Shown here in pieces: positions 35,371 through 43,209 of a DNA stretch of 64,000 nucleotides (position 1 is the stretch's first letter; each line of letters starts with the position of its first letter). The notes beneath the pieces are model-generated. The model made no database searches. It had not been told where the DNA came from and saw only the letters and a program-made list of their open reading frames with translations. The stretch spans positions 232,992 to 296,991 of the forward strand of contig NZ_QVQH01000005.1 in NCBI RefSeq assembly GCF_003428645.1, given 5' to 3'. The stretch comes from Geodermatophilus marinus (GTDB lineage: Bacteria > Actinomycetota > Actinomycetes > Mycobacteriales > Geodermatophilaceae). The translations under genes and the position numbers were made by a program.

Positions 35371-36549
35371 TCAGTGCCAGAGGGAGCTGTCGTCGCCGAG
35401 CGCGCCCAGCGCGAGGGCGACCTGGAGGGTCCAGCTACCCCGCGGGTCGGCCGCGGACACCCCGGTCAGCTCGGCGGCGCGGCGCAGCCGGTACCGGACC
35501 GTGTTGGGGTGCACGAACAGCGCGCGGGCGCTGGCCTCCAGGTTGCCGCCGCTGGCCAGCACCGCGCGGACGGTCTCGAGCACCTCGCCGCCGGCGCCCT
35601 GCAGCGGCCGGGTGACCTGCTCCTGCAGGGCGGCCCGCGCCACGGGGTCGCCGTCCAGGGCGCGCTCGGGCAGCAGCGCCTCGGCGGCCACCGGCCGCGG
35701 GGCGGCCGGCCACGCGGGCGCGGCGTGCAGGCCGGCCAGCGCTGCGGCGGCCGACTCGCCGGCGCGGCCCAGGCCGTCGACGACCGGTCCGACGACCACC
35801 GGGCCGGGACCGAACTCGTCGCTGACCCGCTCGGCGACCGCGTCGAGGTCGTCACCGCCACCGAGCACGACCACCAGCTGGTCGGCGTGCACGCCCACGA
35901 GCACCTCGCAGCGCATCTGCCTCGCGGCCCGCCGGGCGGAGGTGTGGGCGTCGCGGTCGGCCGGGGCGGCGCCGACGACGACCGCGACGGGGCTGGTCGC
36001 CGCCCACCCCAGCGCCGAGGCCCGCCCGGAGAGCTCCTCGGAGCGCTCGCCGCGGACGAGCGCGTCGACGACCAGGGCCTCCAGGCGGGCGTCCCAGGCC
36101 CCGCGGCTCTCGGCGTAGGTGGCGTAGACGTGCGCGGTGGCGAAGGCGACCTCCCGGCTGAACTGGAGCACCGCCACCCGCAGCGCGTCGGCGTCCCCGG
36201 GTTCGGCGACCGTGTCGACGAAGTCGTCCATCACCTCGACGGTGACCTGGACCAGGACGACGGTGTGCTTGAGCGGCACCACCCGGGCCAGCTCGCGCGG
36301 GGCGGCGCCGAACACCTCGCCGGTCAGCCGCGGCGGGCGGTCGGGGGAGCGGCACCACTCGACCAGGGAGGCGATCCCGGCCTGCGCGACGAGCATGACC
36401 CAGGAGCGCTGGTCGGCGGGCATGGTGCGGAACCACGGCAGCTGGTCGTCCATGCGGGCGACCGCCCGGGTGGCCAGCGCTCCGGAGGCGCGCTCGAGCC
36501 GGCGCAGGGTCGCCTCGGAGGGCGGGCGGCGGCTTCCCCGGTCGGGCAC
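35371..36549 (-). CDS. fasR: PucR-family activator, FasR-like
   Basis: This 392-residue regulator has an N-terminal helical sensor region (about 15-150), a central GGDEF-like degenerate domain (about 185-270), and a C-terminal PucR helix-turn-helix (GGNLEASARALFVHPNTVRY near 336-355). It lies immediately upstream of fabD in the same direction, exactly as FasR in Streptomyces coelicolor, which activates fabD-fabH-acpP-fabF. Symbol and role rest on synteny and domain type. No ribosome-binding site stands out. Confidence 0.85.
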   Translation of the reverse strand: MPDRGSRRPPSEATLRRLERASGALATRAVARMDDQLPWFRTMPADQRSWVMLVAQAGIASLVEWCRSPDRPPRLTGEVFGAAPRELARVVPLKHTVVLVQVTVEVMDDFVDTVAEPGDADALRVAVLQFSREVAFATAHVYATYAESRGAWDARLEALVVDALVRGERSEELSGRASALGWAATSPVAVVVGAAPADRDAHTSARRAARQMRCEVLVGVHADQLVVVLGGGDDLDAVAERVSDEFGPGPVVVGPVVDGLGRAGESAAAALAGLHAAPAWPAAPRPVAAEALLPERALDGDPVARAALQEQVTRPLQGAGGEVLETVRAVLASGGNLEASARALFVHPNTVRYRLRRAAELTGVSAADPRGSWTLQVALALGALGDDSSLWH

Positions 36550-36609
36550 GGCGTCAGCGTGTCACGGGCCGGGTCGCCCGCGCAGCGGCGCGTCGGGGAG
36601 AGTGGGCCG

Positions 36610-37299
36610 GTGGCCGTGCTGTCCCGGGGGACCCCCGTGTCGGTGCGGAACCGCGCGCTGGCCGGCGTCGCGGCCGGCCTCGGCGTCCTCGCCGGGCTCG
36701 GCGCGGGGGTGCTCGCCGGGTTCGCGCCCCAGGTGCGGGTGGACGCGGCGGTCAGCGACGCGCTCTACGTGGGCGACGGCCGCCCGGCCGCGCTCGGGGC
36801 GCTGCTGGAGGTGCTCACCACGCCGGGGGTCACCTGGTTCCGCGTGCTGGTGTCCCTCCCGGTGCTGTTCTGGCTCGGCGCCCGGCGGGCCTACCGGACG
36901 GCGGCGTGGCTGACCGCGGCCGTGGTGGGCGTGGCGCCGCTGACCGAGCTGCTCAAGGAGGCGGTGGGCCGGGTGCGGCCGGCGTTCGAGGGCGGCGGCC
37001 TGCACTACGAGGGGCTGAGCTGGCCCAGCGGCCACTCCGCGGGCATCGCGACGCTGGTCACCGCGGCGCTCGTGCTGGCCTGGCCGCGGCTGGGTTCCCG
37101 CGGGCGGCGGGCCGCGACGGCCGCCGGGGCGGCGCTCGTGCTCCTGGTCGGGCTGACCCGGGTGTGGCTCGGGGTGCACTTCCCCTCCGACGTCCTCGGC
37201 GGCTGGTCGCTGGGCGTCGTGTGGACCCTCCTCGCGGCCCTGGCGTTCGGCGCGCTGCCGGGCGGGCCGGCCGCCCTGCCGCCCCGGGGGCCGGCGTGA
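36610..37299 (+). CDS. single-domain PAP2 phosphatase
   Basis: This protein of about 229 residues is a multi-pass membrane protein with all three PAP2 motifs intact: KEAVGRVRP, SWPSGHSAG, and TRVWLGVHFPSD. Likely substrates are phosphatidic acid, PGP or undecaprenyl diphosphate. Several in-frame GTG codons (36610, 36616, 36637, 36643) could start it, and none has a strong ribosome-binding site. It overlaps the next gene by 4 nt (GTGA). Confidence 0.88.
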   Translation: MAVLSRGTPVSVRNRALAGVAAGLGVLAGLGAGVLAGFAPQVRVDAAVSDALYVGDGRPAALGALLEVLTTPGVTWFRVLVSLPVLFWLGARRAYRTAAWLTAAVVGVAPLTELLKEAVGRVRPAFEGGGLHYEGLSWPSGHSAGIATLVTAALVLAWPRLGSRGRRAATAAGAALVLLVGLTRVWLGVHFPSDVLGGWSLGVVWTLLAALAFGALPGGPAALPPRGPA

Positions 37300-37844
37300 C
37301 GGGGCTGCGCTCGGCCGTGCTGGCCGAGCCCGACGACGGCTCCCTCGGGCCGCTGCTGCGGGTGGCCGACGACGTCCTGGCGCCGGGCGCCGGATACGGC
37401 CGGCACGCCCACCGGGCGGTGGACGTGGTGGCGGTGGTGCTGGCCGGTGCGGTCCGGCACGCGTGGGGCGAGCGCGCCGAGGTCGGGGCGGGGGACGTCG
37501 CGGTGCTGCGCGCGGGCACCGGCCTGGAGCACGACGAGGTCGCGGGGGACGCCGGTGCCCGCGTCCTGCAGACCTACCTGCGCAGCGCCGACCCCGCCGC
37601 CGCGCCGGCGCACCGGGTCCACCGCGCCGCCCGGGGGTGGGTGGACCTCGGCCGGCCCGACGCGCGGCTGTGGGTGGCCGTGCTCGCCCCGGGTGAGCGG
37701 GTGGCGGTGCCCGCCGGGCTGCTGGTGCTGGCGCGGGTGCGGGGCACCACCCTGGCCCGGCAGGACGGCGGGCCGGTCGAGGGGCCGGCCACGGCGCTGG
37801 TGTGGGCGCTCGACACCGGCCGCCCGGAGTGGGCCCGGGGCTGA
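37296..37844 (+). CDS. pirin/bicupin-like protein
   Basis: This 182-residue bicupin has the metal-site pattern YGRHAHRAVDVVAVVLAG with GTGLEHDE in the first barrel and a short second barrel with few histidines. YhhW/pirin relatives act as quercetinases or redox-sensing regulators. The function here is unknown. Its GTG overlaps the PAP2 stop. Confidence 0.75.
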   Translation: MTGLRSAVLAEPDDGSLGPLLRVADDVLAPGAGYGRHAHRAVDVVAVVLAGAVRHAWGERAEVGAGDVAVLRAGTGLEHDEVAGDAGARVLQTYLRSADPAAAPAHRVHRAARGWVDLGRPDARLWVAVLAPGERVAVPAGLLVLARVRGTTLARQDGGPVEGPATALVWALDTGRPEWARG

Positions 37845-37914
37845 CGGCAGGGGCCGGGGCCGGGTCCGTGGTGCTCCCGGGCGGGGCCGGCGGCGCTCGT
37901 GTGAGAGTGGCGGC

Positions 37915-39123
37915 ATGCCGACGCCCGTCCCGGACCTGCTCGCCGCCGCCCGCGCCGACGCCGACCGCACCGTCGACCTGCGCCGCAGGCTGCACCGGCA
38001 CCCCGAGGTGGGCCTGCACCTGCCGCGCACGCTCGAGACGGTCCTGGGCGAGCTGGCCGAGCTGCCGGTCGAGGTGACCACCGGGCGCAGCACCACGTCG
38101 GCGGTCGCCGTCCTGCGCGGTGCCCGGCCCGGCCCGAGCTACCTGCTGCGCGCCGACATGGACGGGCTGCCGGTGCACGAGGACACCGGGCTGCCGTTCG
38201 CCTCGGAGGTCCCCGGCGCGATGCACGCCTGCGGTCACGACCTGCACACCGCGATGCTGATCGGGGCGGCGCGGCTGCTCGCCGAGCGGCGCGACGAGCT
38301 CGCCGGCCAGGTCGTGCTCATGCTGCAGCCGGGGGAGGAGGGCTTCCACGGCGCCCGCTACATGCTCGAGGAGGGGGTGCTCGACGCCGTCCCCGGGGCG
38401 CCGGTGGCGGGCGCCTTCGCGCTGCACGTGTTCACCTCGCTGCCCAGCGGCACGGTGAGCGTGCGGCCCGGGCCGATGATGGCCGCGGCCGACCACTGGT
38501 CGGTGACCGTCCGCGGCCGCGGGGGGCACGCCTCGATGCCGCACTGCGCCGCCGACCCGGTGCCGGTCGCGGCGGAGATCGTGCTCGCCCTGCAGGCCAT
38601 GGTGACCCGGCGGGTGGACGTGTTCGACCCCGCCGTGGTGACCGTCGCCCAGCTGACCGCCGGCTCCACCGACAACGTCATCCCGGACTCCGCGTTCCTG
38701 CAGGGCACCATCCGCTCGCTGTCCCCCCAGCGGCGCGCCGACACGGTGGCCTCGGTGCGCCGGGTGGCCACCCACGTGGCCGCCGCGCACGACCTCGAGG
38801 TGGAGTTCGACCACCAGGAGGGCTACCCGGTGACGGTCAACGACCCGGGCGCCGCGGACCGGGTGCGGACGGCGGCGGCCGCCCTGCTGGGCGCCGACCG
38901 GAGCGTGCCGACGCCCGACCCGCTCATGGGTGCCGAGGACTTCTCCTACGTGCTGCAGCGGGTGCCCGGCGCGATGGCGTTCCTCGGCGCCTGCCCGCCC
39001 GGCGACGAGCCCGGGACCGCCGCCGGCAACCACTCCAACCTGGTGGTCTTCGACGAGGAGGTGCTGCCGGTCGGGGCGGCCCTGTACGCGGCCATGGCGT
39101 GCGACGCCCTCGCGGGCGGCTGA
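37915..39123 (+). CDS. M20D metallo-amidohydrolase (hippurate/IAA-amino-acid hydrolase type)
   Basis: This 402-residue protein has RRRLHRHPEVGLHLPRTLE, LLRADMDGLPV, AMHACGHDLHTAMLIG, LQPGEEGFHGARYML and MGAEDFSYVLQ, the metal and catalytic residues of M20D amidohydrolases. They cleave N-acyl amino acids or related amides in the cytoplasm. The ATG is 6 nt after GAGAGT and lacks a ribosome-binding site, so it is probably leaderless. The convergent LacI gene ends 12 nt away. Confidence 0.9.
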   Translation: MPTPVPDLLAAARADADRTVDLRRRLHRHPEVGLHLPRTLETVLGELAELPVEVTTGRSTTSAVAVLRGARPGPSYLLRADMDGLPVHEDTGLPFASEVPGAMHACGHDLHTAMLIGAARLLAERRDELAGQVVLMLQPGEEGFHGARYMLEEGVLDAVPGAPVAGAFALHVFTSLPSGTVSVRPGPMMAAADHWSVTVRGRGGHASMPHCAADPVPVAAEIVLALQAMVTRRVDVFDPAVVTVAQLTAGSTDNVIPDSAFLQGTIRSLSPQRRADTVASVRRVATHVAAAHDLEVEFDHQEGYPVTVNDPGAADRVRTAAAALLGADRSVPTPDPLMGAEDFSYVLQRVPGAMAFLGACPPGDEPGTAAGNHSNLVVFDEEVLPVGAALYAAMACDALAGG

Positions 39124-39135
39124 CCGCCGGCCGCG

Positions 39136-40161
39136 TCAGGCCGAGGCCCGCCGCACCAGCCGGGTGGCGCAGACCCGCGCCGCCACCTGCTCGTCGCCCT
39201 CGATGCGGCGCCGGAGCAGCTCGACCATGAGCCGGCACATCTCGTCCAGCGGCTGGGCGACGGTGGTCAGGGGCGGGTCGGCGGTGGCCGCCACCGGTGC
39301 GTCGTCGAAGCCGACGACCGCCACGTCGCCGGGCACGGAGCGCCCGGCCCGGCGCAGCGCGCGCAGGGCACCGACGGCCATCGGGTCGGAGGCCACGAAG
39401 ACGGCGTCGAGGTCGGGCGCCCGGGCCAGCAGCTCGGCCATCGCCCGGTTGCCGCCGGCCTCGGTGAAGTCGCCCTCGGCGACCAGGAGCGGGTCGACCG
39501 GCCGGCCCGCCCCGGCGAGGGCGGTGCGGTAGCCGGCGAGCCGGTCGATGCCGGCGATCATGTCGCCGGGCCCGGTCACCGTGGCGATCCGGCGCCGCCC
39601 CCCGGCGAGCAGCAGCTCGGTGGCCGCCGTGGCGCCGCCGACGTTGTCGGCGTCGACGTAGCAGACCTCGCGGCCGTCCAGCGGCCGGCCGGAGAGGACG
39701 AGCGGCACGCCCGCCGCGGCGAGGGTGCCCGGCAGCGGGTCGTCGCGGTGCAGCGACATGAGGATCACGCCGTCGACGTGGCCCTGGCGGGCGTAGCGGC
39801 CGACCTTCTCCTGCTCCCGCTCGCCGCGGGCGGTGAGCAGCACGAGGTTGAGCTCCGTGTCGGCCAGCGCGGCCGACAGCTCCCGGACGGTGCGGGCGAA
39901 GAACGGGTCGCTGAACACCTGCGTGTCGGACTCCGACAGGACCAGGGCGATCGTGTCGGTCCGCCGGGTGACCAGGCTGCGGGCGGCGCGGTTGGGGACG
40001 TAGCGCAGCTGCTCGATCGCCGCGAGGACCGCCGTGCGCGCCTCGGGGCTGACCCGCGGGGAGTCGTTGACCACGCGGGACACGGTGGCGCGGGAGACCC
40101 CGGCCAGCCCGGCGACCTCCTCGAGCGTGGGCGAGGGGCCACGGCCGTGGACGGCTGTCAT
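39136..40161 (-). CDS. LacI-family transcriptional regulator
   Basis: This 341-residue repressor has an N-terminal LacI helix-turn-helix (PTLEEVAGLAGVSRATVSRV, about 11-30) with hinge helix RYVPNRAARSL. A periplasmic-binding-like effector domain follows (SGRPLDGREVCYVDADNVGG; FDDAPVAATADPPLTTVAQP). It is divergent from the GH1 beta-glucosidase gene and the ABC ATPase relic, so it probably controls beta-glucoside use. No clear palindromic operator was found in the spacer. Confidence 0.9.
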   Translation of the reverse strand: MTAVHGRGPSPTLEEVAGLAGVSRATVSRVVNDSPRVSPEARTAVLAAIEQLRYVPNRAARSLVTRRTDTIALVLSESDTQVFSDPFFARTVRELSAALADTELNLVLLTARGEREQEKVGRYARQGHVDGVILMSLHRDDPLPGTLAAAGVPLVLSGRPLDGREVCYVDADNVGGATAATELLLAGGRRRIATVTGPGDMIAGIDRLAGYRTALAGAGRPVDPLLVAEGDFTEAGGNRAMAELLARAPDLDAVFVASDPMAVGALRALRRAGRSVPGDVAVVGFDDAPVAATADPPLTTVAQPLDEMCRLMVELLRRRIEGDEQVAARVCATRLVRRASA

Positions 40162-40254
40162 GCACCCCTCCTCGGACGTCGTGGAGCCCCATTCTGCACG
40201 CGCGCCAGAGGCCGCGGACGCATCCCGCGGGAGGGCCGGTGACCGTTCGCAGGC

Positions 40255-40560
40255 GTGCACGGCGGCGCGGTCGCCATGGGCCGGGCCATCGTGCGCAGCC
40301 CGCAGGTCCTCCTCGTGGACGAGCCGCCGTCCGACCCCGCCGACGGGCTGCCCGTGGAGGTCTCCGCCGTCGAGCAGCTCGGCGCGGACGCCTCCCTGTA
40401 CGCTGCCCTCGCCGGGCAGGGCCGTGAGCTGCAGCACACCGCCGACGTCGTCCGCACCGGGCCCGCCGGGCGGCCGCCCCGAGGACGACGGTCGGGCTCC
40501 GCGCCCGCCCCGGGTGCCTGCACGCGTTCGACCCGGGCACCGGTCCGCGGGTCGGCTGAC
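40255..40560 (+). pseudogene. relic of a sugar ABC transporter ATPase (MalK/UgpC/MsmX type)
   Basis: Fragments of the family are recognisable: VAMGRAIVRSPQVLLVDEPP (signature end and Walker B, with the usual LSNLD altered to PSDPAD). After a large deletion come VEQLGADASLYAAL and, in another frame, GCLHAFDPGTGPRVG, the usual C-terminal end. Walker A and over half of the ~370 residues are missing. It lies between the LacI and GH1 genes, where sugar uptake genes are expected, so it marks the decay of a beta-glucoside import operon. Confidence 0.65.
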
Positions 40561-40650
40561 TGCGGGCCCCCGCCGTCCGCAGCCGCGACGGGCCCCAACG
40601 GGGGCGCCGCCCACGCACCCCCCGACGACCACGCAGCCCGGACGACCCCG

Positions 40651-40719
40651 CACCACGGACCACGACGCACCACGGACCACGACGCACCACGGACCACGAC
40701 GCACCACGGACCACGGACC
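40651..40719. repeat. 17-bp tandem repeat, about four copies
   Basis: The unit CACCACGGACCACGACG is repeated exactly at 40651, 40668 and 40685, with a partial fourth copy. It ends about 20 nt before the GH1 start and just upstream of its ribosome-binding site, so it lies in the mRNA leader or promoter. Confidence 0.9.
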
Positions 40720-40737
40720 ACGAGGAGCACGTCAGCC

Positions 40738-42138
40738 ATGACCGTCACCGTCGCGCCCGAGGAGGCCCTCGGCGGCCGGGCCTTCCCGCCCGGCTTCGTC
40801 TTCGGCGCGGCCACCGCCGCCTACCAGATCGAGGGGTCGGTCGACGCCGACGGCCGCGGGCCCTCCATCTGGGACACCTTCAGCCACACCCCGGGGCGCA
40901 CCGTCCGCGGCGACACCGGGGACGTGGCCACCGACCACTACCGCCGCTACCGCGAGGACGTCGCGCTGATGGCCGACCTCGGCCTGTCGGCGTACCGGTT
41001 CTCGGTGGCCTGGCCGCGCGTGCTGCCCACCGGCGCCGGGCGGGTCGAGCAGCGCGGCCTGGACTTCTACCGGCGCCTGGTCGACGAGCTGCTCGCCGCC
41101 GGCGTCGAGCCGTGGCTGACCCTCTACCACTGGGACCTGCCGCAGGGGCTGCAGGACCGCGGCGGCTGGGCCGACCGGGACACCGCCGAGCGGTTCGCCG
41201 ACTACGCGGCGGTGGTCGTCGAGGCCCTCGGTGACCGCGTGCAGCACTGGTCCACGCTCAACGAGCCGATGTGCAGCGCGCTGCTCGGGCACCGGTCGGG
41301 GCAGCACGCCCCCGGGCTGCAGGACCCGGTCGCCGCGTCGCGCGCCGTCCACCACCTGCTGCTCGGGCACGGCCTGGCGGCCGGCCGGCTGCGCGCGGCC
41401 GGGGTCGGGTCGCTGGGCATCACCCTGAACTTCACCCCGACGCACCCGGCCACCGACGCCCCGGCCGACCGAGAGGCCGCCCGGCTCCTGGACGGCCAGC
41501 AGAACCGGGTCTTCCTCGACGCCGTCGTCCGCGGCGCCTACCCGGAGGACGTCGTCGCCGACCTCGCCGCCGCCGGTGCCCCGCTGCCCGTGCGGGGCGG
41601 CGACCTCGAGGTGATCGCCGCCCCGCTGGACTGGCTCGGCGTCAACTACTACTTCGAGCAGACGGTGCGCGCCGGCACCCGGCCGCCGGAGAAGGGGGAG
41701 ACCTCCTTCATCGGCGGCGAGGGGGTCGTCGAGCTCGACCCCGAGGGGCCGACGACGACCATGGGCTGGGGGATCAGCCCGGGGGCCTTCACCCGGCTGC
41801 TGCAGTGGCTGGGGGAGCGCGCCCCGGACCTGCCGCTGGTGGTCACCGAGAACGGGTCCGCCTGGCCGGACGAGGTGGACGGCGAGGGGCACGTGCACGA
41901 CCCCGAGCGGGTCGACTTCCTGGTCCGCCACCTCGCGGCCGTGGTCGACGCGATCGACGCCGGCGTCGACGTGCGCGGCTACTTCGCCTGGTCGCTCATG
42001 GACAACTTCGAGTGGGCCCGCGGCTACGCCCAGCGCTTCGGCCTGGTGCACGTGGACTACCCGACCCAGCGCCGCACGGTGAAGGACAGCGGGCACGCCT
42101 ACGCCGCGATCCTCCGGCAGCACCGCGGGCGCGGCTGA
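40738..42138 (+). CDS. GH1 beta-glucosidase
   Basis: This 466-residue cytoplasmic enzyme is a retaining GH1 glycosidase with acid/base Glu in STLNEP (E176) and nucleophile in VVTENGSAW (E370). FGAATAAYQIEGSVDADGRG is the N-terminal signature. It hydrolyses cellobiose or aryl-beta-glucosides. ATG 40738 follows CGAGGAG. It is downstream of a decayed sugar-import ATPase and a divergent LacI regulator. A 19-bp terminator follows. Confidence 0.94.
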   Translation: MTVTVAPEEALGGRAFPPGFVFGAATAAYQIEGSVDADGRGPSIWDTFSHTPGRTVRGDTGDVATDHYRRYREDVALMADLGLSAYRFSVAWPRVLPTGAGRVEQRGLDFYRRLVDELLAAGVEPWLTLYHWDLPQGLQDRGGWADRDTAERFADYAAVVVEALGDRVQHWSTLNEPMCSALLGHRSGQHAPGLQDPVAASRAVHHLLLGHGLAAGRLRAAGVGSLGITLNFTPTHPATDAPADREAARLLDGQQNRVFLDAVVRGAYPEDVVADLAAAGAPLPVRGGDLEVIAAPLDWLGVNYYFEQTVRAGTRPPEKGETSFIGGEGVVELDPEGPTTTMGWGISPGAFTRLLQWLGERAPDLPLVVTENGSAWPDEVDGEGHVHDPERVDFLVRHLAAVVDAIDAGVDVRGYFAWSLMDNFEWARGYAQRFGLVHVDYPTQRRTVKDSGHAYAAILRQHRGRG

Positions 42139-42147
42139 GCTGCGGTC

Positions 42148-42188
42148 CGGAGTGGGTCCGTCGGCGTCACGCCGACGGACCCACTCCG
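42148..42188. terminator. bidirectional terminator overlapping the end of the next gene
   Basis: A perfect 19-bp stem (CGGAGTGGGTCCGTCGGCG and complement) with loop TCA lies between convergent genes. Its right arm encodes the last codons of the oxidase gene. Confidence 0.85.
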
Positions 42189-43108
42189 CACCGCACCAGC
42201 GCGGCCACGTCGGCGGCGCAGCCCCAGGAGAGGGTGACCCCCGCGCCGCCGTGCCCGTAGCAGGCGACCACCGGGCGGCCCCCGGTGTCGACCCGCTCGA
42301 GGCGGACGGCCGGCCGGCCCGGCCGCAGGCCCACGGCCCGGGAGAGCACGGGGGCGTCCCGCAGCGCCGGCACCAGCGCCCGGGCCCGGGCCAGGACGGC
42401 GGCCTCGACCTCCGGGTCGGGCTCGGTGCCCGTGGCCCCCTCGACCGCGGTGCCGCCGCACACGACGTCCGACCCGCGGGGGACGACGTAGGTCAGCCCG
42501 TCGGGGTGGTCCTCGTCGAGCAGCCACTCGGGGAGCCCGGGGTCGGCCACCCGCACCACCTGGCCCTGGATGGGCACCCCGCTGCCGTCGCCGAGCAGGG
42601 GACCGGAGGCCAGCCCCGCGGCGACGACGACGGCGTCCCCGGCCACGTCGTCGAGCCGGTCGACCCGACCCTGCTCGACCCGCACCCCGGCGGCGCGGCA
42701 GGTGGCGAGCAGCCACGGCAGGTAGCGGCCCATGGCCACGACCGGCAGCGTGCAGCGCGTACCCGCCGGTGCTCCCGGCGGCAGCTCGGCCGCGGTGGCC
42801 GGCCGGCGTCCCGGCACGGCGTCCCACCGGCCGTCGGGCCCGCCCCCGCGGTGGACGACGGTGCCCGGGCGCAGGGTGACGCCGGTGCCCTCCTGCCCGG
42901 CCAGGCCCGTGAGCACCCCCAGCGACACCGCGGCCCAGCGCTGCACGGCCTCGGCCGGGAACGCCCGGTAGGGCGACCAGATGGCCGCCGCGACCGCCGA
43001 GGTGGTCCGCTCGGGCGGGTCGGCGGCCAGCACCCGCACCCGGTGCCCGGCCCGGGCCAGCTCCAGGGCGCAGGTCAGCCCGACCACCCCGCCCCCGACC
43101 ACGGTCAC
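42167..43108 (-). CDS. FAD-dependent D-amino-acid-oxidase-like oxidoreductase
   Basis: This 313-residue flavoprotein of the DAO family begins with the dinucleotide fold VTVVGGGVVGLTCALELARA and ends with YGHGGAGVTLSWGCA, the FAD-contacting motif of D-amino-acid oxidases. AAIWSPYRAFP and GLRPGRPAVRLE are also typical. It oxidatively deaminates neutral or basic D-amino acids to oxo acids, with H2O2. The gene is short by about 20 residues against eukaryotic DAOs, as bacterial forms are. Confidence 0.88.
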   Translation of the reverse strand: MTVVGGGVVGLTCALELARAGHRVRVLAADPPERTTSAVAAAIWSPYRAFPAEAVQRWAAVSLGVLTGLAGQEGTGVTLRPGTVVHRGGGPDGRWDAVPGRRPATAAELPPGAPAGTRCTLPVVAMGRYLPWLLATCRAAGVRVEQGRVDRLDDVAGDAVVVAAGLASGPLLGDGSGVPIQGQVVRVADPGLPEWLLDEDHPDGLTYVVPRGSDVVCGGTAVEGATGTEPDPEVEAAVLARARALVPALRDAPVLSRAVGLRPGRPAVRLERVDTGGRPVVACYGHGGAGVTLSWGCAADVAALVRCGVGPSA

Positions 43109-43149
43109 CGCGCGGTGACCGCCGCCGGCGGCCGGCCCTCTCCCGAGGT

Positions 43150-43207
43150 GGCCCCCCTGCAGGGGCCCGCGCCGAGCCTGCGAGGCGTGGGGAGCAGAGG
43201 GGTCCTC
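43150..43207. repeat. hairpin-forming interspersed repeat, copy B
   Basis: Reading with aceE it is GAGGACCCCTCTGCTCCCCA, CGCCTCGCAGGCTCGG, then CCCCTGCAGGGGGGCC. It begins 3 nt beyond the aceE stop and is homologous to copies A and C. Confidence 0.7.
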
Positions 43208-43209
43208 TT

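Noticed and set aside
40651..40719. Possible CRISPR or iteron array
   Set aside because: The units are contiguous 17-mers with no spacers and no replication gene nearby.
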